Below, piece by piece: positions 27,799 to 37,072 of a stretch of 64,000 nucleotides of DNA. The position numbers were made by a program, and so were the translations under genes. The stretch is from Niveispirillum sp. (GTDB lineage: Bacteria; Pseudomonadota; Alphaproteobacteria; Azospirillales; Azospirillaceae): the NCBI RefSeq assembly GCF_017996735.1, contig NZ_JAGOGJ010000011.1, positions 1 to 64,000 of the forward strand. The letters run 5' to 3'. The notes below the pieces were generated by a model that had not been told where the DNA came from, ran no database searches, and saw nothing but the letters and a program-made list of their open reading frames with translations. The first letter of the stretch is position 1. Every line of letters starts with the position of its first letter.

Positions 27799-29561
27799 CC
27801 TGTCGGGGTAGCCCGGTGGAAGGATGGTGGCGCGTGGGTGCATTGGGTTTCCGGTCGCCGGTGGCGACCCTGTCGACGGTCTTGCTGACCCTGGCCCTGA
27901 CGGGAATGGCGTCAGCCCAGCAATCACCCCCACCCACCCCCACCAACAGCAGCGCCATCGCACGCTATCTTATGGGTCGCATCGCCCAGAATGCCGGCGC
28001 CTGGGATGTCGCCAGCGAAAATCTGGGCGCGGTGCTGAAACAGGACCCCGGCAACACCGCGCTGCTGCGCCGGACCTTCCTGCTGTCACTGGGTGAAGGC
28101 AAGGAGGAGGAGGCGCTGATCCTGGCCCGCCGTCAGGTGTCGGGCGATCCGGGCAGCGGCAGCTTCGTGGCTCATGCCCTTCTGGTCGCCGATGACCTGC
28201 GGGCCGGCCGCACGCAGCAGGCGGCGGAACGGGTCGCGGCCCTGCCGACCGATGGCATGTCCCCCTATATCGGCCCGCTTCTGTCCAGTTGGATCGCCGT
28301 GGCGGAAAAGGATTATGACCGCGCCACAAAGCTGCTGGACCCACTGTCCACGCATGAAGGGTTCAAGTCGATCCGCACCCAGCAACTGGCCCTGATCGAG
28401 GATATGCGCGGCAATCGGGACGCGGCATTCCAGTATTATGCCGAGGCGGCCAAGCTTGGCATGCCGCTGCGCCTGACCCTGCTGATCGGGAATTTCCAGG
28501 AACGGTCGGGGGCCGCCGACGCGGCCCGCAAACTCTACCGGCAATATCTGGATGCCAATCCCGACAGCATGGTGGTGGAAGACGCGCTGAACCGGCTGGA
28601 AAAGGGCGGCACCCCGGCGCCGCTGGTCGGCAATGCCGCCGCCGGCCTGGGTGAGGCGTTGTTCGAGCTGGCCTCCGCCCTGCATCAGGAAGGAGCCGCG
28701 GAAATGGCCTTGCTGTATGGCCGGGTTTCGCTGCACCTGGACCCCGGTCAGCCGCTAGCCCACCTGCTGGTCGGCGATATCCTGATGACGCGGGACCGCG
28801 ACGGCACGGCACTGGCGGAATTCCGCGCCACGGCAGGCGGCCCCGGCATGCTGTGGATGGCCCGGCTGCGGCAGGTGGATGCGCTACGCCAGTTGGACCG
28901 CGACGCAGAAGCCGAGGCCCTGTTGCGGAAGATGGCGGCGGAGCGGCCGGACCGAACCGACGCCCTTCTGCGCCTGGGCGACATGCACCGCATCGCCAAA
29001 CGCACCGACGAGGCGCTGGCCGCCTATGACCAGGCGCTGGCCCGCGTGAAGGAACCCCGCGCGCGTGACTGGATGCTGTACTATGCCCGCTCCATGGTGC
29101 TGGATGCCAAGGGCGACTGGTTGGGGGCGGAAGCCGGGCTGAAGAAGGCACTGGAGCTGCAGCCCGACCAACCCAGTGTCCTGAATTATCTGGGTTATTC
29201 CTGGATCGACCGGGGGCAGCGCCTGGAAGAAGGCAAGTCCATGATCGAAAAGGCGCTGTCCTTGCGCCCACATGACGGGTTCTTCACCGACAGTCTTGGC
29301 TGGGCCCTGTTCAAACTGGGCAAGTCGGAACAGGCGGTGGAGACGCTGGAAAAAGCGCTGGAACTGGAACCCAACGATCCGTCCATCAACGACCATCTGG
29401 GCGACGCCTATTGGGCCGTGGGCCGCAAGGCCGAGGCCCGGTTCCAATGGTCCCGTGCCGCCCATCAGGCCGGCAAGGATGACGGTCTGCGCCGGTCAGC
29501 CGAAGCCAAGCTGAAGAACGGCATGATGGCCACGGTGAAGGCGGACAATACCGCGCCATAA
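27771..29561 (+). CDS. Tetratricopeptide-repeat protein, exported
   Basis: The 596-residue protein has a hydrophobic export signal at about 31-49 (ending GMASA) after an unusually long lead. Multiple TPRs run from about residue 60 to 580. Clear repeats lie near the C-terminus, for example LNYLGYSWIDRG, FFTDSLGWALFKLGKSEQA and PSINDHLGDAYWAVGRKAEA. TPR scaffolds of this type often serve envelope assembly or lipoprotein complexes; no specific partner can be named. The start may be later: a GTG at 27816 or other codons before the signal peptide would shorten the lead and remove the 28-base overlap with the VanZ-like gene. It converges on lpxB. Confidence 0.82.
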   Translation: MEGGPTGGLTCRGSPVEGWWRVGALGFRSPVATLSTVLLTLALTGMASAQQSPPPTPTNSSAIARYLMGRIAQNAGAWDVASENLGAVLKQDPGNTALLRRTFLLSLGEGKEEEALILARRQVSGDPGSGSFVAHALLVADDLRAGRTQQAAERVAALPTDGMSPYIGPLLSSWIAVAEKDYDRATKLLDPLSTHEGFKSIRTQQLALIEDMRGNRDAAFQYYAEAAKLGMPLRLTLLIGNFQERSGAADAARKLYRQYLDANPDSMVVEDALNRLEKGGTPAPLVGNAAAGLGEALFELASALHQEGAAEMALLYGRVSLHLDPGQPLAHLLVGDILMTRDRDGTALAEFRATAGGPGMLWMARLRQVDALRQLDRDAEAEALLRKMAAERPDRTDALLRLGDMHRIAKRTDEALAAYDQALARVKEPRARDWMLYYARSMVLDAKGDWLGAEAGLKKALELQPDQPSVLNYLGYSWIDRGQRLEEGKSMIEKALSLRPHDGFFTDSLGWALFKLGKSEQAVETLEKALELEPNDPSINDHLGDAYWAVGRKAEARFQWSRAAHQAGKDDGLRRSAEAKLKNGMMATVKADNTAP

Positions 29562-29585
29562 CCCGGTCAGGGATGGTTCAGGACG

Positions 29586-30749
29586 TCAGCGGCGGGATAT
29601 CACGCCCAGCACGGCCGCCGCCGCCCGCTGACTGGGGGTCTTGTCGCCGCCCTGGCCCAGCCAGTGGGCCACCTGCGCCACACCATCCACCTGTTCCCGC
29701 CGGGCGGTGGGATCGGTCAGCAATGTGGTGACGGCGGCGGCCAGCTTTTCCGGCGTGCACTCATCCTGCAACCGCTCCGGCACCAGCATCCGGTCCAGCA
29801 TTATGTTGACCAGATTGGCATATTTCACGCGGATCAGGTGGCGGTAGAGCCGATAGGTCAGCGGGTGGATACGATAGGCGATCACCGACGGCAGCCGGGC
29901 CAGGGCCAGTTCCAGGGCCACGGTGCCGCTGGCCGCCAGGGCCGCGTCGCTGGCGGCCATGGCATCATATTTCTCCCCGTCACCTTCCACCACGATTGTG
30001 GGGACGGGCCAGGCGGCGGTTGCCGCGCGCACCGGTGCCGCAACCTTACCCAGGGTGGGCACCACGACCCGTAGGCCGGGATGTCGTTCCGTCAGAATGG
30101 CCAGGGTCGCGGAGAAATCGGGCAGCAGCACCTTGATCTCGCTGCGCCGGCTGCCCGGCAGGACGCAGAGCAGCGGCGTATCGGCAGCGATGCCGTGGCG
30201 GGCACGGAAGGCGACACCGTCACCACGTTCCACCCCCGCCTCGACAATGGAATGGCCGACAAAGGTGGCGGGCAGACCAACCGCCTCGAAATAAGGCGGC
30301 TCAAACGGCAGCAGGACCAGCAGATGGTCCAGAAAGCGGGCGATCTTCTGCGCGCGGCCGGGACGCCAGGCCCAGACGGTGGGCGCCACATAATGGATCA
30401 GCCTGATGGTCGGATCGACTCGCCGCACCTTTTTCAACACCCGGAAACAGAAATCCGGCGCATCGATGGTGACCACGGCGTCGGGCCGGCGGGCCAGAAT
30501 ATCCTCGGCCGTCTGCCCGATGCGGCGGATCAGGTTCGGCAGTTTGGGCAGCAATTCGGCCAGCCCGAACAGGGTCAATTCCTCCATGGGGAACAGGCTG
30601 TCCAAACCTTCGGCGATCATGCGATCCCCGCCCACCCCGGCAAACCGCACCTGTCCGCCCGTCGCCTGCTTCAACGCCGCCATCAACCGGGCGCCCAGCA
30701 CATCGCCGGACGGCTCACCGGCGATCAGATAGATCAGGGGGGCCGTCAT
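29586..30749 (-). CDS. lpxB: Lipid-A-disaccharide synthase
   Basis: The 387-residue peripheral inner-membrane glycosyltransferase joins UDP-2,3-diacylglucosamine to lipid X, giving the lipid A disaccharide. The N-terminus LIYLIAGEPSGDVLGARLM contains the conserved GEPSGD (11-16). FAGVGGDRM, HYVAPTVWAWRPGRA, PFEPPYF and LPGSRRSEI are all family signatures. It overlaps lpxI by four bases (ATGA-type) and is the last gene of the run that begins at rpsB. Confidence 0.95.
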   Translation of the reverse strand: MTAPLIYLIAGEPSGDVLGARLMAALKQATGGQVRFAGVGGDRMIAEGLDSLFPMEELTLFGLAELLPKLPNLIRRIGQTAEDILARRPDAVVTIDAPDFCFRVLKKVRRVDPTIRLIHYVAPTVWAWRPGRAQKIARFLDHLLVLLPFEPPYFEAVGLPATFVGHSIVEAGVERGDGVAFRARHGIAADTPLLCVLPGSRRSEIKVLLPDFSATLAILTERHPGLRVVVPTLGKVAAPVRAATAAWPVPTIVVEGDGEKYDAMAASDAALAASGTVALELALARLPSVIAYRIHPLTYRLYRHLIRVKYANLVNIMLDRMLVPERLQDECTPEKLAAAVTTLLTDPTARREQVDGVAQVAHWLGQGGDKTPSQRAAAAVLGVISRR

Positions 30750-31564
30750 CCCGCCACCCCCGTCACGAACAACCCCATCCGATCGGCAGCCCGGACCGCA
30801 TCGTCACGCCCCACGAACAAGGTCCCCCCCGCTTCCGCCGCGATGCCAGCAAAGCCGGCCGCGATGCAGGCGGCGATGGTGTCCGGGCCGATGGTGGGCA
30901 GGTCCAGCCGGCGGTCCTGGCCGGGCTTGGCACGCTTCACCAGCACAGGCCCCGGCCCTTCGCGCTTCAACAATGCGCAGCGGGCGATCAGGGCGTCCGT
31001 GCCCTCAATGGCTTCCACGCCCAGGACCAGCCCCGCCTGAACCACAACCGCCTGTCCCACATCGACGGCACCCAAGGCGTGGGCGACCGTCAGGCCGTGA
31101 TTGATATCCAAGAGTGCCTGTTCATCCGGCACCGCCTGTGTCAGCACCCCGGACGGCATCAGCAGGTCGGCGATCAGCGTCTGGATGCCAACCACCCGGA
31201 ACCCCTCTTCCTCCAGCAGCGACGCCACAGCGCGCAGCAAGCCATCATCCCCCAGCGCCTTCAGGCCCAGACGCGCAAAGAAGCGGGTGGCGTACCAGTC
31301 GGGGCGCAGGTCGGACAGGGATGGACGGCGCACACCGCCAGCCAGAACGATCTGTGTCACCCCTTCCGCCCGCAGCCGGTCCAGCATGGCACCCGCAGCC
31401 CCCAAGCGGAAAACGGCGTGGGGGACGTCGGAAGACAACCAGGCTTCCGCCCCCTGCCCTTCCAGCGCGATGACGAAACAGGAGCGGCCGCCCTGCCGGC
31501 AGGTCTCCGCCACCTGCCGTGGCAGATCGCCCCCCCCGGCAATGATGCCCAGCCGCCCCGCCAT
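30746..31564 (-). CDS. lpxI: UDP-2,3-diacylglucosamine diphosphatase LpxI
   Basis: The 272-residue enzyme hydrolyses UDP-2,3-diacylglucosamine to lipid X plus UMP. LpxI replaces LpxH in most alphaproteobacteria. Signatures are LGIIAGGGDLPRQVAE at the N-terminus, IVLAGGVRRPSLSDLRPD, LLRAVASLLEEEGFRVVG and the C-terminal LDLPTIGPDTIAACIAAG. It sits between lpxA (7 bases upstream) and lpxB (4-base overlap), its standard place. Confidence 0.94.
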   Translation of the reverse strand: MAGRLGIIAGGGDLPRQVAETCRQGGRSCFVIALEGQGAEAWLSSDVPHAVFRLGAAGAMLDRLRAEGVTQIVLAGGVRRPSLSDLRPDWYATRFFARLGLKALGDDGLLRAVASLLEEEGFRVVGIQTLIADLLMPSGVLTQAVPDEQALLDINHGLTVAHALGAVDVGQAVVVQAGLVLGVEAIEGTDALIARCALLKREGPGPVLVKRAKPGQDRRLDLPTIGPDTIAACIAAGFAGIAAEAGGTLFVGRDDAVRAADRMGLFVTGVAG

Positions 31565-31571
31565 GGTGGGA

Positions 31572-32360
31572 TCAGCGCGGCAGGGTCAGGGCGCGGCTGC
31601 CCCGGTCGGCCAGGAAGGACAGCACATCGGCCACGGGCTGCACCTCCCCCGCTTCCGCCGTGACGGCGGCGACACGCTCGGCCATCTGTCCATCCCCTTC
31701 GAACAGCCGGCGGAAGGCGGCGCGGAGCGCGTGGATATCGTCCTTGGCAAAGCCGCGACGCTGCAACCCCACCAGATTCAGCCCGGCCAGGAAGGCGCGG
31801 TCGCCCTTGACCAAGCCATAGGGGATGACATCGGCCTCTACGCCCGACATGCCGCCGATCATGGCATGGGCACCGATGCGCACGAATTGGTGCACAGCCG
31901 ACAGGCCGCCCAGCACGGCATGGTCGCCCACCACCACATGCCCGCCCAGCGTGGCATTGTTGGCGAAGATCACATTGTTGCCGACGATACAGTCATGGCC
32001 GATATGGACACCAACCATGAACAAGCCACCATCGCCGACACGCGTCACCATGCCACCACCCTCGGTGCCAGTATTCATGGTGACGTTCTCACGGATGCGG
32101 TTGTTGCGGCCGATGATCAGTTCCGACGGCTCGCCCTTGTACTTCAAATCCTGCGGCGCATGGCCCAGCGAGGCGAAGGGATAGACGATGGTGCCTTCAC
32201 CAATGCTGGTGCGGCCATCGACGGCGACATGACTGACCAGGCGCACATAATCGCCCAGCACCACATGCGGCCCCACCACACAGAAGGGGCCGATCTCCAC
32301 ACCCGTACCGATGCGGGCACCGGGATCGACAATGGCACTGGGATGGATATTGGCGCTCAT
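31572..32360 (-). CDS. lpxA: Acyl-ACP--UDP-N-acetylglucosamine O-acyltransferase
   Basis: The 262-residue protein performs the first committed step of lipid A synthesis. A left-handed beta-helix of hexapeptide repeats fills residues 1-190 (IHPSAIVDPGARIGTGVEIG at the start). The catalytic-base motif GVHIGHDCIVGN gives His at about 122. ANNATLGGHVVVGDHAVLGG and LSAVHQFVRIGAHAMIGG follow. The C-terminal helical domain is about 195-262. The spacer from fabZ (126 bases) holds two hairpins. Confidence 0.95.
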   Translation of the reverse strand: MSANIHPSAIVDPGARIGTGVEIGPFCVVGPHVVLGDYVRLVSHVAVDGRTSIGEGTIVYPFASLGHAPQDLKYKGEPSELIIGRNNRIRENVTMNTGTEGGGMVTRVGDGGLFMVGVHIGHDCIVGNNVIFANNATLGGHVVVGDHAVLGGLSAVHQFVRIGAHAMIGGMSGVEADVIPYGLVKGDRAFLAGLNLVGLQRRGFAKDDIHALRAAFRRLFEGDGQMAERVAAVTAEAGEVQPVADVLSFLADRGSRALTLPR

Positions 32361-32392
32361 GGGCCGGACCCTTCTTCATTCTTGACATGCGA

Positions 32393-32434
32393 AAGGGCGG
32401 TCTCCCGCCCTTCCCACCGCCTTTAACAAAGGCG
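32393..32434 (-). repeat. Tandem hairpins in the fabZ-lpxA spacer
   Basis: AAGGGCGG (32393-32400) pairs with CCGCCCTT (32405-32412) around a 4-base loop. CGCCTTT (32418-32424) pairs with AAAGGCG (32428-32434) around AAC. Both stems are perfect. Neither is followed by a T-run in the direction of transcription, so they look like RNA-processing or attenuation structures rather than full terminators. Confidence 0.45.
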
Positions 32435-32486
32435 TTTGACAAAATTACGTCGGCTCCATGTCCACCAAGGGGAGCAAATGCCGACC

Positions 32487-32960
32487 TTAATCACCCATGA
32501 CGATCATGGCCGTGTAGGTGGCCTCGGCATGCAGGTTGCCGTCGACCCAGGCCTCGCCCCGGAACTTCCAGACATTACGGCGGTTCTGGACCTTCTGGAC
32601 CTTGATATGGATCTGGTCACCAGGGCCGATGGGGCGGCGAAACTTCGCCTCCTCGATCCCCATGAAATACACGAGACGGCCCTCCGCCTCCTGTCCCAGG
32701 GTCTGCATGACCAGAATGGCAGAGGTCTGGGCCATGGCCTCCACGATCATGACGCCGGGGAACACCGGCTTCTGTGGGAAATGGCCGGTGAACTGCGGCT
32801 CGTTCATCGTCACGTTCTTGATGCCGGTGCAGCTTTCACCGTGAACGATGTCCTTCACCTTATCGACCAGCAGCATCGGATACCGGTGCGGGATCAGTTG
32901 CATGATCCGGTTGATATCCAGCTCGGTCACCGCGACCTTATTCGTTTCCGTCGTGCTCAT
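32487..32960 (-). CDS. fabZ: 3-hydroxyacyl-[acyl-carrier-protein] dehydratase FabZ
   Basis: The 157-residue hot-dog-fold enzyme dehydrates 3-hydroxyacyl-ACP in fatty acid elongation and competes with LpxA and LpxD for the same acyl pool. Signatures are [17 protein letters not shown] with the catalytic His, [15 protein letters not shown], and [14 protein letters not shown] with the catalytic Glu. The start at 32960 (MSTTETNK) overlaps the lpxD end by 23 bases; an ATG four codons upstream is also in frame. Confidence 0.95.
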   Translation of the reverse strand: MSTTETNKVAVTELDINRIMQLIPHRYPMLLVDKVKDIVHGESCTGIKNVTMNEPQFTGHFPQKPVFPGVMIVEAMAQTSAILVMQTLGQEAEGRLVYFMGIEEAKFRRPIGPGDQIHIKVQKVQNRRNVWKFRGEAWVDGNLHAEATYTAMIVMGD

Positions 32961-33987
32961 CGCCCCGTCCACTTTTCCCCTTCGCCAGCCGCGCCATCAT
33001 GGCGACCTGGCGGAAATATTGCCGCTTGGGCTGTGCCGGCGTGCCGAACACCTCCGTCATCGGCGGTACATCCCGCATCACGCCGCTCTGTGCCGCAATG
33101 CGGGCCCCGGCCCCGATGGAAAGGTGGCCGGCCACCCCCGCCTGCGCCGCCAGCACGGCATGATGATCGAACTTCGTGCTGCCCGAGATGCCGGACTGGG
33201 CCACGATGACGCAGCCGGCACCAAGCGTGACGTTGTGCCCGATCTGGACCAGATTATCAATCATCGTGCCCCGGCCGATGATGGTATCGGGGCCGGCCCC
33301 CCGGTCGATGGTGCTGTTGGCCCCCACTTCCACATCATCCTCGATGATGACACGGCCCATCTGCGGCACGCGAACATGACCGGTCACGTCCATGGCGAAG
33401 CCGAACCCATCCTGGCCGATACGCGCACCGGGATAGATCACCACCCGGTCACCCACCAGACAGTGGGAGAGAGAGGCGCAGGCACCGATGATGCTGTCGG
33501 CGCCGATGCGGACATGGCGCCCGATCACGGCATTGGCCGCGATGCGGGTGCGCGGACCGATTTCCGCCCCCGCCTCGATCACCACTCCGGCCGCCACCTC
33601 CACATTCTCACCCAGCACAGCAGTCGGGTCGACATGGGCGGCCGGGGAGATCAAGCCCGTGGAGGCCGGCAGCGGATAGAAGGCCTGGGCACACAGGGCA
33701 TAGCTTCGATAGGGCTTGGTCGACAGCAGCAGGGCCATGCCGGCCGGCGCCTTGTCGGCCAGGGCCGGATGCACCACGCAGGCCGCGGCCCGGCTGGCCT
33801 GGAAGGCATCGATATATTTGCGATTATCCAGGAAGGAGAGATGCCCTTCCCCCGCCTGGTCCAGCGGCGCCACATCCGTCAAGATCAGAGAGGGGTCGGC
33901 ACCGGGCGCCACCGTCGCATCGGACCGGGCCGCCAGATCGGCCAGCGTGAAGGGACCGGCACGGTCGAAGAAACGGGGATCGGCCAT
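32938..33987 (-). CDS. lpxD: UDP-3-O-(3-hydroxyacyl)glucosamine N-acyltransferase
   Basis: The 349-residue trimeric acyltransferase performs the third step of lipid A synthesis. The N-terminal uridine-binding domain is about 1-110. The left-handed beta-helix of hexapeptide repeats is about 115-320, with [15 protein letters not shown] and the catalytic-region [14 protein letters not shown]. The C-terminal helix carries [13 protein letters not shown]. It follows skp after a 132-base spacer with a perfect 12-bp hairpin. Confidence 0.95.
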   Translation of the reverse strand: MADPRFFDRAGPFTLADLAARSDATVAPGADPSLILTDVAPLDQAGEGHLSFLDNRKYIDAFQASRAAACVVHPALADKAPAGMALLLSTKPYRSYALCAQAFYPLPASTGLISPAAHVDPTAVLGENVEVAAGVVIEAGAEIGPRTRIAANAVIGRHVRIGADSIIGACASLSHCLVGDRVVIYPGARIGQDGFGFAMDVTGHVRVPQMGRVIIEDDVEVGANSTIDRGAGPDTIIGRGTMIDNLVQIGHNVTLGAGCVIVAQSGISGSTKFDHHAVLAAQAGVAGHLSIGAGARIAAQSGVMRDVPPMTEVFGTPAQPKRQYFRQVAMMARLAKGKSGRGDEHDGNE

Positions 33988-34046
33988 GGGATGTCCTTCA
34001 TGTGTTGATCAAGGGGACCTTGGCCCCCCTCACCTTATATCAGCGA

Positions 34047-34076
34047 CCTTTAATCCCGGCCCATCGGGATTAAAGG
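34047..34076 (-). repeat. Perfect 12-bp hairpin in the skp-lpxD spacer
   Basis: CCTTTAATCCCG (34047-34058) and CGGGATTAAAGG (34065-34076) are exact complements with a 6-base loop. It lies between the skp stop and the lpxD start and is read on the minus strand. It is followed by TCGCTGATATAAGG, not a T-run, so it is probably a processing or attenuation element. Confidence 0.5.
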
Positions 34077-34119
34077 CTTCGGCGCGGATACAATCGGTCC
34101 GGATTCGTGACCGATTATA

Positions 34120-34713
34120 TTATGTCGGCGGTGGAACGCTGACCGTCACTTGCGGCAGACGGCCGTTCAGGCGCTCCAGCACCTCTGCGGTGATGTCACC
34201 GGCGGCACCCGACTGATAGACGATGAACTGCCGGGAGATGACCAGCGTGGCACCGGACTCCTTCGCCACCTCCGCGATCACCTGGTCCAGCGTGTTGATC
34301 ACACTGTTGCGGGCCTGGTTGAAGGCGATGTCCAGACGGCGGGTGCGTTCCTGCAGGGCGCGGCCGGTGGCAGACACCTGGGTCTCGAACTCCGTCCGCT
34401 TGCGGTCGAATTCCTCCACCGACACGGTCTGGCGCAGGCGGGCCAGTTCCTGTTCGGCTTGGCGCAACCCTTCCTGCTGCTGCGCCACGTCGCGCTGCAA
34501 CTGGTCCTTCTGCACATCCAACTGCTGCTGGATGGTGCGCATGGCGGTCGCTTGCTGCAGGATGGTGGGAATGTCCACCACCGCAACCTGGGCATAGGGC
34601 AGCCGGCGCGCCGGCTGCGGCGCCACCGTCGCGGCTTCCTGGGCATAAGACGCGACCGGCCCGACCACAAGGGCCAGGCCGGTAAAAAACAGGGCGATGG
34701 GGCGAAGCGCCAA
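34120..34713 (-). CDS. skp: OmpH/Skp family outer-membrane protein chaperone
   Basis: The 197-residue periplasmic chaperone has a signal peptide of about 25 residues (ending ASYA). A conserved VAVVDIPTILQQA strand follows, then a long coiled coil (about 60-140) rich in Gln, Arg and Glu (DQLQRDVAQQQEGLRQ). The C-terminal strand carries TLVISRQFIVYQS. Skp trimers hold unfolded outer-membrane proteins and deliver them to BamA, encoded 14 bases upstream on the same strand. Confidence 0.9.
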   Translation of the reverse strand: MALRPIALFFTGLALVVGPVASYAQEAATVAPQPARRLPYAQVAVVDIPTILQQATAMRTIQQQLDVQKDQLQRDVAQQQEGLRQAEQELARLRQTVSVEEFDRKRTEFETQVSATGRALQERTRRLDIAFNQARNSVINTLDQVIAEVAKESGATLVISRQFIVYQSGAAGDITAEVLERLNGRLPQVTVSVPPPT

Positions 34714-34727
34714 TGCCCTATCCCCCG

Positions 34728-37055
34728 TCAGAACCGGGTACCGAAGCTGAATTTCAGCGTTTCGGTCTGGTCATACGGTTCCTTGGCGATCGGGTAGGCC
34801 AGATCCAGACGGATCGGACCGAACGGCGACTTCCACGACACGCCGACACCGGCCGACATGCGGACCTTGTTGCTGTCGCGGAACACGTCGCCGACGCCCG
34901 GCGTCTCCTTCGCGGCCGTCAGCGTACCGGCATCGTAGAAGGCGTGGGCCTTCACACCCAACTCGTCCGGCAGGCCCAACTTGGTGGTCAGTTCAAGGCT
35001 AGCGCGGCTAAAGATAGTGCCACCAAGGGCGTCGCTGTTCTCCGGATTGGTCGGGTCGGGCACGTTGCGCGGTCCGATACCGCCGATCTCAAAGCCGCGG
35101 AGCGTATCGCCACCGATGAAGAACCGGTCATTGATGCGCAGGTCCTTGCCCATGCCCCAGATGTAACCGGCCTCTGTCGTCAGACCCAGAACCACTTCCT
35201 CGAACGGTTCCCAATACTGGCCCGCCGTGACGCGGTTGCGCAGGTAGCGGGTGTCGCCGCCGACACCAGCAAATTCCACCGACCACAGGAAATAATAGCC
35301 GTTGGTCGGCTCGACCTTGCTGTCGCGGTCATCGTACAGCAACTGGCTTTCCACCGACGAGGTGATGGTGGTGCCCAACTGATCCTGCAGGAACAGGGAC
35401 GAACCGAAATAGATATTGTCGATCTTGTTCTGAACCAGCGAGTAGCTGACGCGCTGGCGCAGCTTCTCCGACAGCGGATAGCCGGCGCGCAGCACGATAC
35501 CGGTCGATTCCAGATCGTAGGAGATGGTGTCGCGATTGTCGCGGACCACGCGGAACAGATCCACGCCGGCCGCCAAATCGCGATCCAGGAAATAGGGCTC
35601 AGTAAAGCCCAGATCGACCTCAAAGCTGCGGCTCGACAGCAGGGTCGACAGGCGCAGGTCCTGGCCCTTGCCCAGCAGGTTGCGCTGACGGATCGAGAAG
35701 TCCAGCAGCGCGCCGTCGGTGGAGGAGTAACCGGCACCAAGCTGGATTTCACCCGTCGGCTGTTCCTCGACCTCGATGGTGATAACCGACTGGTCGCGGG
35801 TGCTGCCCTCGGCCGTCTTCACCTCGACGCCGCTATCCAGGAAGTAGCCCAGATCCTTGATGCGCTGTTCGGAGCGCTTGACCTTGGACACGCTGAACGG
35901 GTCGCCTTCGACCAGCAGCATCTCGCGGCGGATGACCTTGTCCAGCGTGTTGTAATTGCCGACAATATCGATACGCTCGACGAAGACGCGCGGGCTTTCT
36001 TTCAATTCGAAGACCACGTCGATCGTCTGATCTTCCTGATTGCGGTCCAGCAACGGGTCGATTTCGACGAACGCGTATTGCAGATCACCCAGACGGTTGG
36101 TCAGGGCGGTGATGCTCTCCTCGATCTTGTCGCCATTATACCATTCGCCCTGATAGGCGCTGATGGCTTCATAGAGCGGGTTGATATCGATGTCTTGGAT
36201 GTCCGACTGGATCGTGATCTTGCCGAACTTGTACCGCTTGCCCTCATCCACCGTCATGGTGATGAAGAATTCCTCGCGGTCAGGCGTCAGTTCGGCGACC
36301 GAGGTCAGGACCTTGAAGTCGGCATAGCCGTTGCGCAGATAGTGGCGGCGGACCTGCTCCTGGTCATAGCGCAGACGCTCGGGATCATAATTGTCGTTGG
36401 ACGACAGGAACCGCCACCAGCGCGACTCCTTGGTGATCATGATCTCACGCAGATCATCATCATCGAACACATTGTTGTTCACGATGTTGATGGCCTGCAC
36501 GCCCGTCATCTGCCCCTCTTCGATCTCGAAGATCAGGTCGACGCGGTTCTGTTCAAGCTGAACGATCTTCGGCTCGATGCGCGCGGCGAAGCGGCCCTTG
36601 CGGCGATAGAGTTCCTGGATGCGCTCGACGTCGTTCTGCACGCGGGTGCGGGTATAGACGGTGCGCGGGCGCAACTGGACCTCGGGATTGATATCCTCGG
36701 TCTTGATGCGTTTGTTCCCTTCGAAGGCGATGCGGTTGATGATGGGATTTTCCACCACCTGCACCAGCATCACCCCACCTTCGCGTCGTATCGACACGTC
36801 CGCGAACAGGCCGGTCGCGAACAGCGACTTCAGCGACTGATCGATCTTATCGGGATCGAAGCTGTCGCCCGGCCGGACGGTCATGTACGACTGGACCGTG
36901 GCGCTTTCGATGCGCTGCGACCCCTCGACACGGATTTCGCGAATGATGCCACCATCAAACGCCTCCTGGGCCATGGCGCCGGTCGACAGCGCGATAGCGG
37001 ATGTTGCGGTGCCGCCCAGCAGCAGGCACAGCGCGAACCTGGAAACCGAGACCAA
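34728..37055 (-). CDS. bamA: Outer membrane protein assembly factor BamA
   Basis: The 775-residue core subunit of the BAM complex inserts beta-barrel proteins into the outer membrane. It has a signal peptide (ending STGAMA) and five POTRA domains (about 35-440; first strand IIREIRVEGSQRIES). The 16-strand barrel includes the loop-6 motif LRGFEIGGIGPRN and ends in FSFGTRF with the terminal Phe needed for assembly. The start is a TTG at 37055, preceded by GGGGGA at proper spacing and 17 bases after the rseP stop. The open frame upstream of it lies inside rseP and is rejected. Confidence 0.95.
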   Translation of the reverse strand: MVSVSRFALCLLLGGTATSAIALSTGAMAQEAFDGGIIREIRVEGSQRIESATVQSYMTVRPGDSFDPDKIDQSLKSLFATGLFADVSIRREGGVMLVQVVENPIINRIAFEGNKRIKTEDINPEVQLRPRTVYTRTRVQNDVERIQELYRRKGRFAARIEPKIVQLEQNRVDLIFEIEEGQMTGVQAINIVNNNVFDDDDLREIMITKESRWWRFLSSNDNYDPERLRYDQEQVRRHYLRNGYADFKVLTSVAELTPDREEFFITMTVDEGKRYKFGKITIQSDIQDIDINPLYEAISAYQGEWYNGDKIEESITALTNRLGDLQYAFVEIDPLLDRNQEDQTIDVVFELKESPRVFVERIDIVGNYNTLDKVIRREMLLVEGDPFSVSKVKRSEQRIKDLGYFLDSGVEVKTAEGSTRDQSVITIEVEEQPTGEIQLGAGYSSTDGALLDFSIRQRNLLGKGQDLRLSTLLSSRSFEVDLGFTEPYFLDRDLAAGVDLFRVVRDNRDTISYDLESTGIVLRAGYPLSEKLRQRVSYSLVQNKIDNIYFGSSLFLQDQLGTTITSSVESQLLYDDRDSKVEPTNGYYFLWSVEFAGVGGDTRYLRNRVTAGQYWEPFEEVVLGLTTEAGYIWGMGKDLRINDRFFIGGDTLRGFEIGGIGPRNVPDPTNPENSDALGGTIFSRASLELTTKLGLPDELGVKAHAFYDAGTLTAAKETPGVGDVFRDSNKVRMSAGVGVSWKSPFGPIRLDLAYPIAKEPYDQTETLKFSFGTRF

Positions 37056-37072
37056 CTGTTCCCCCAAAAAGG

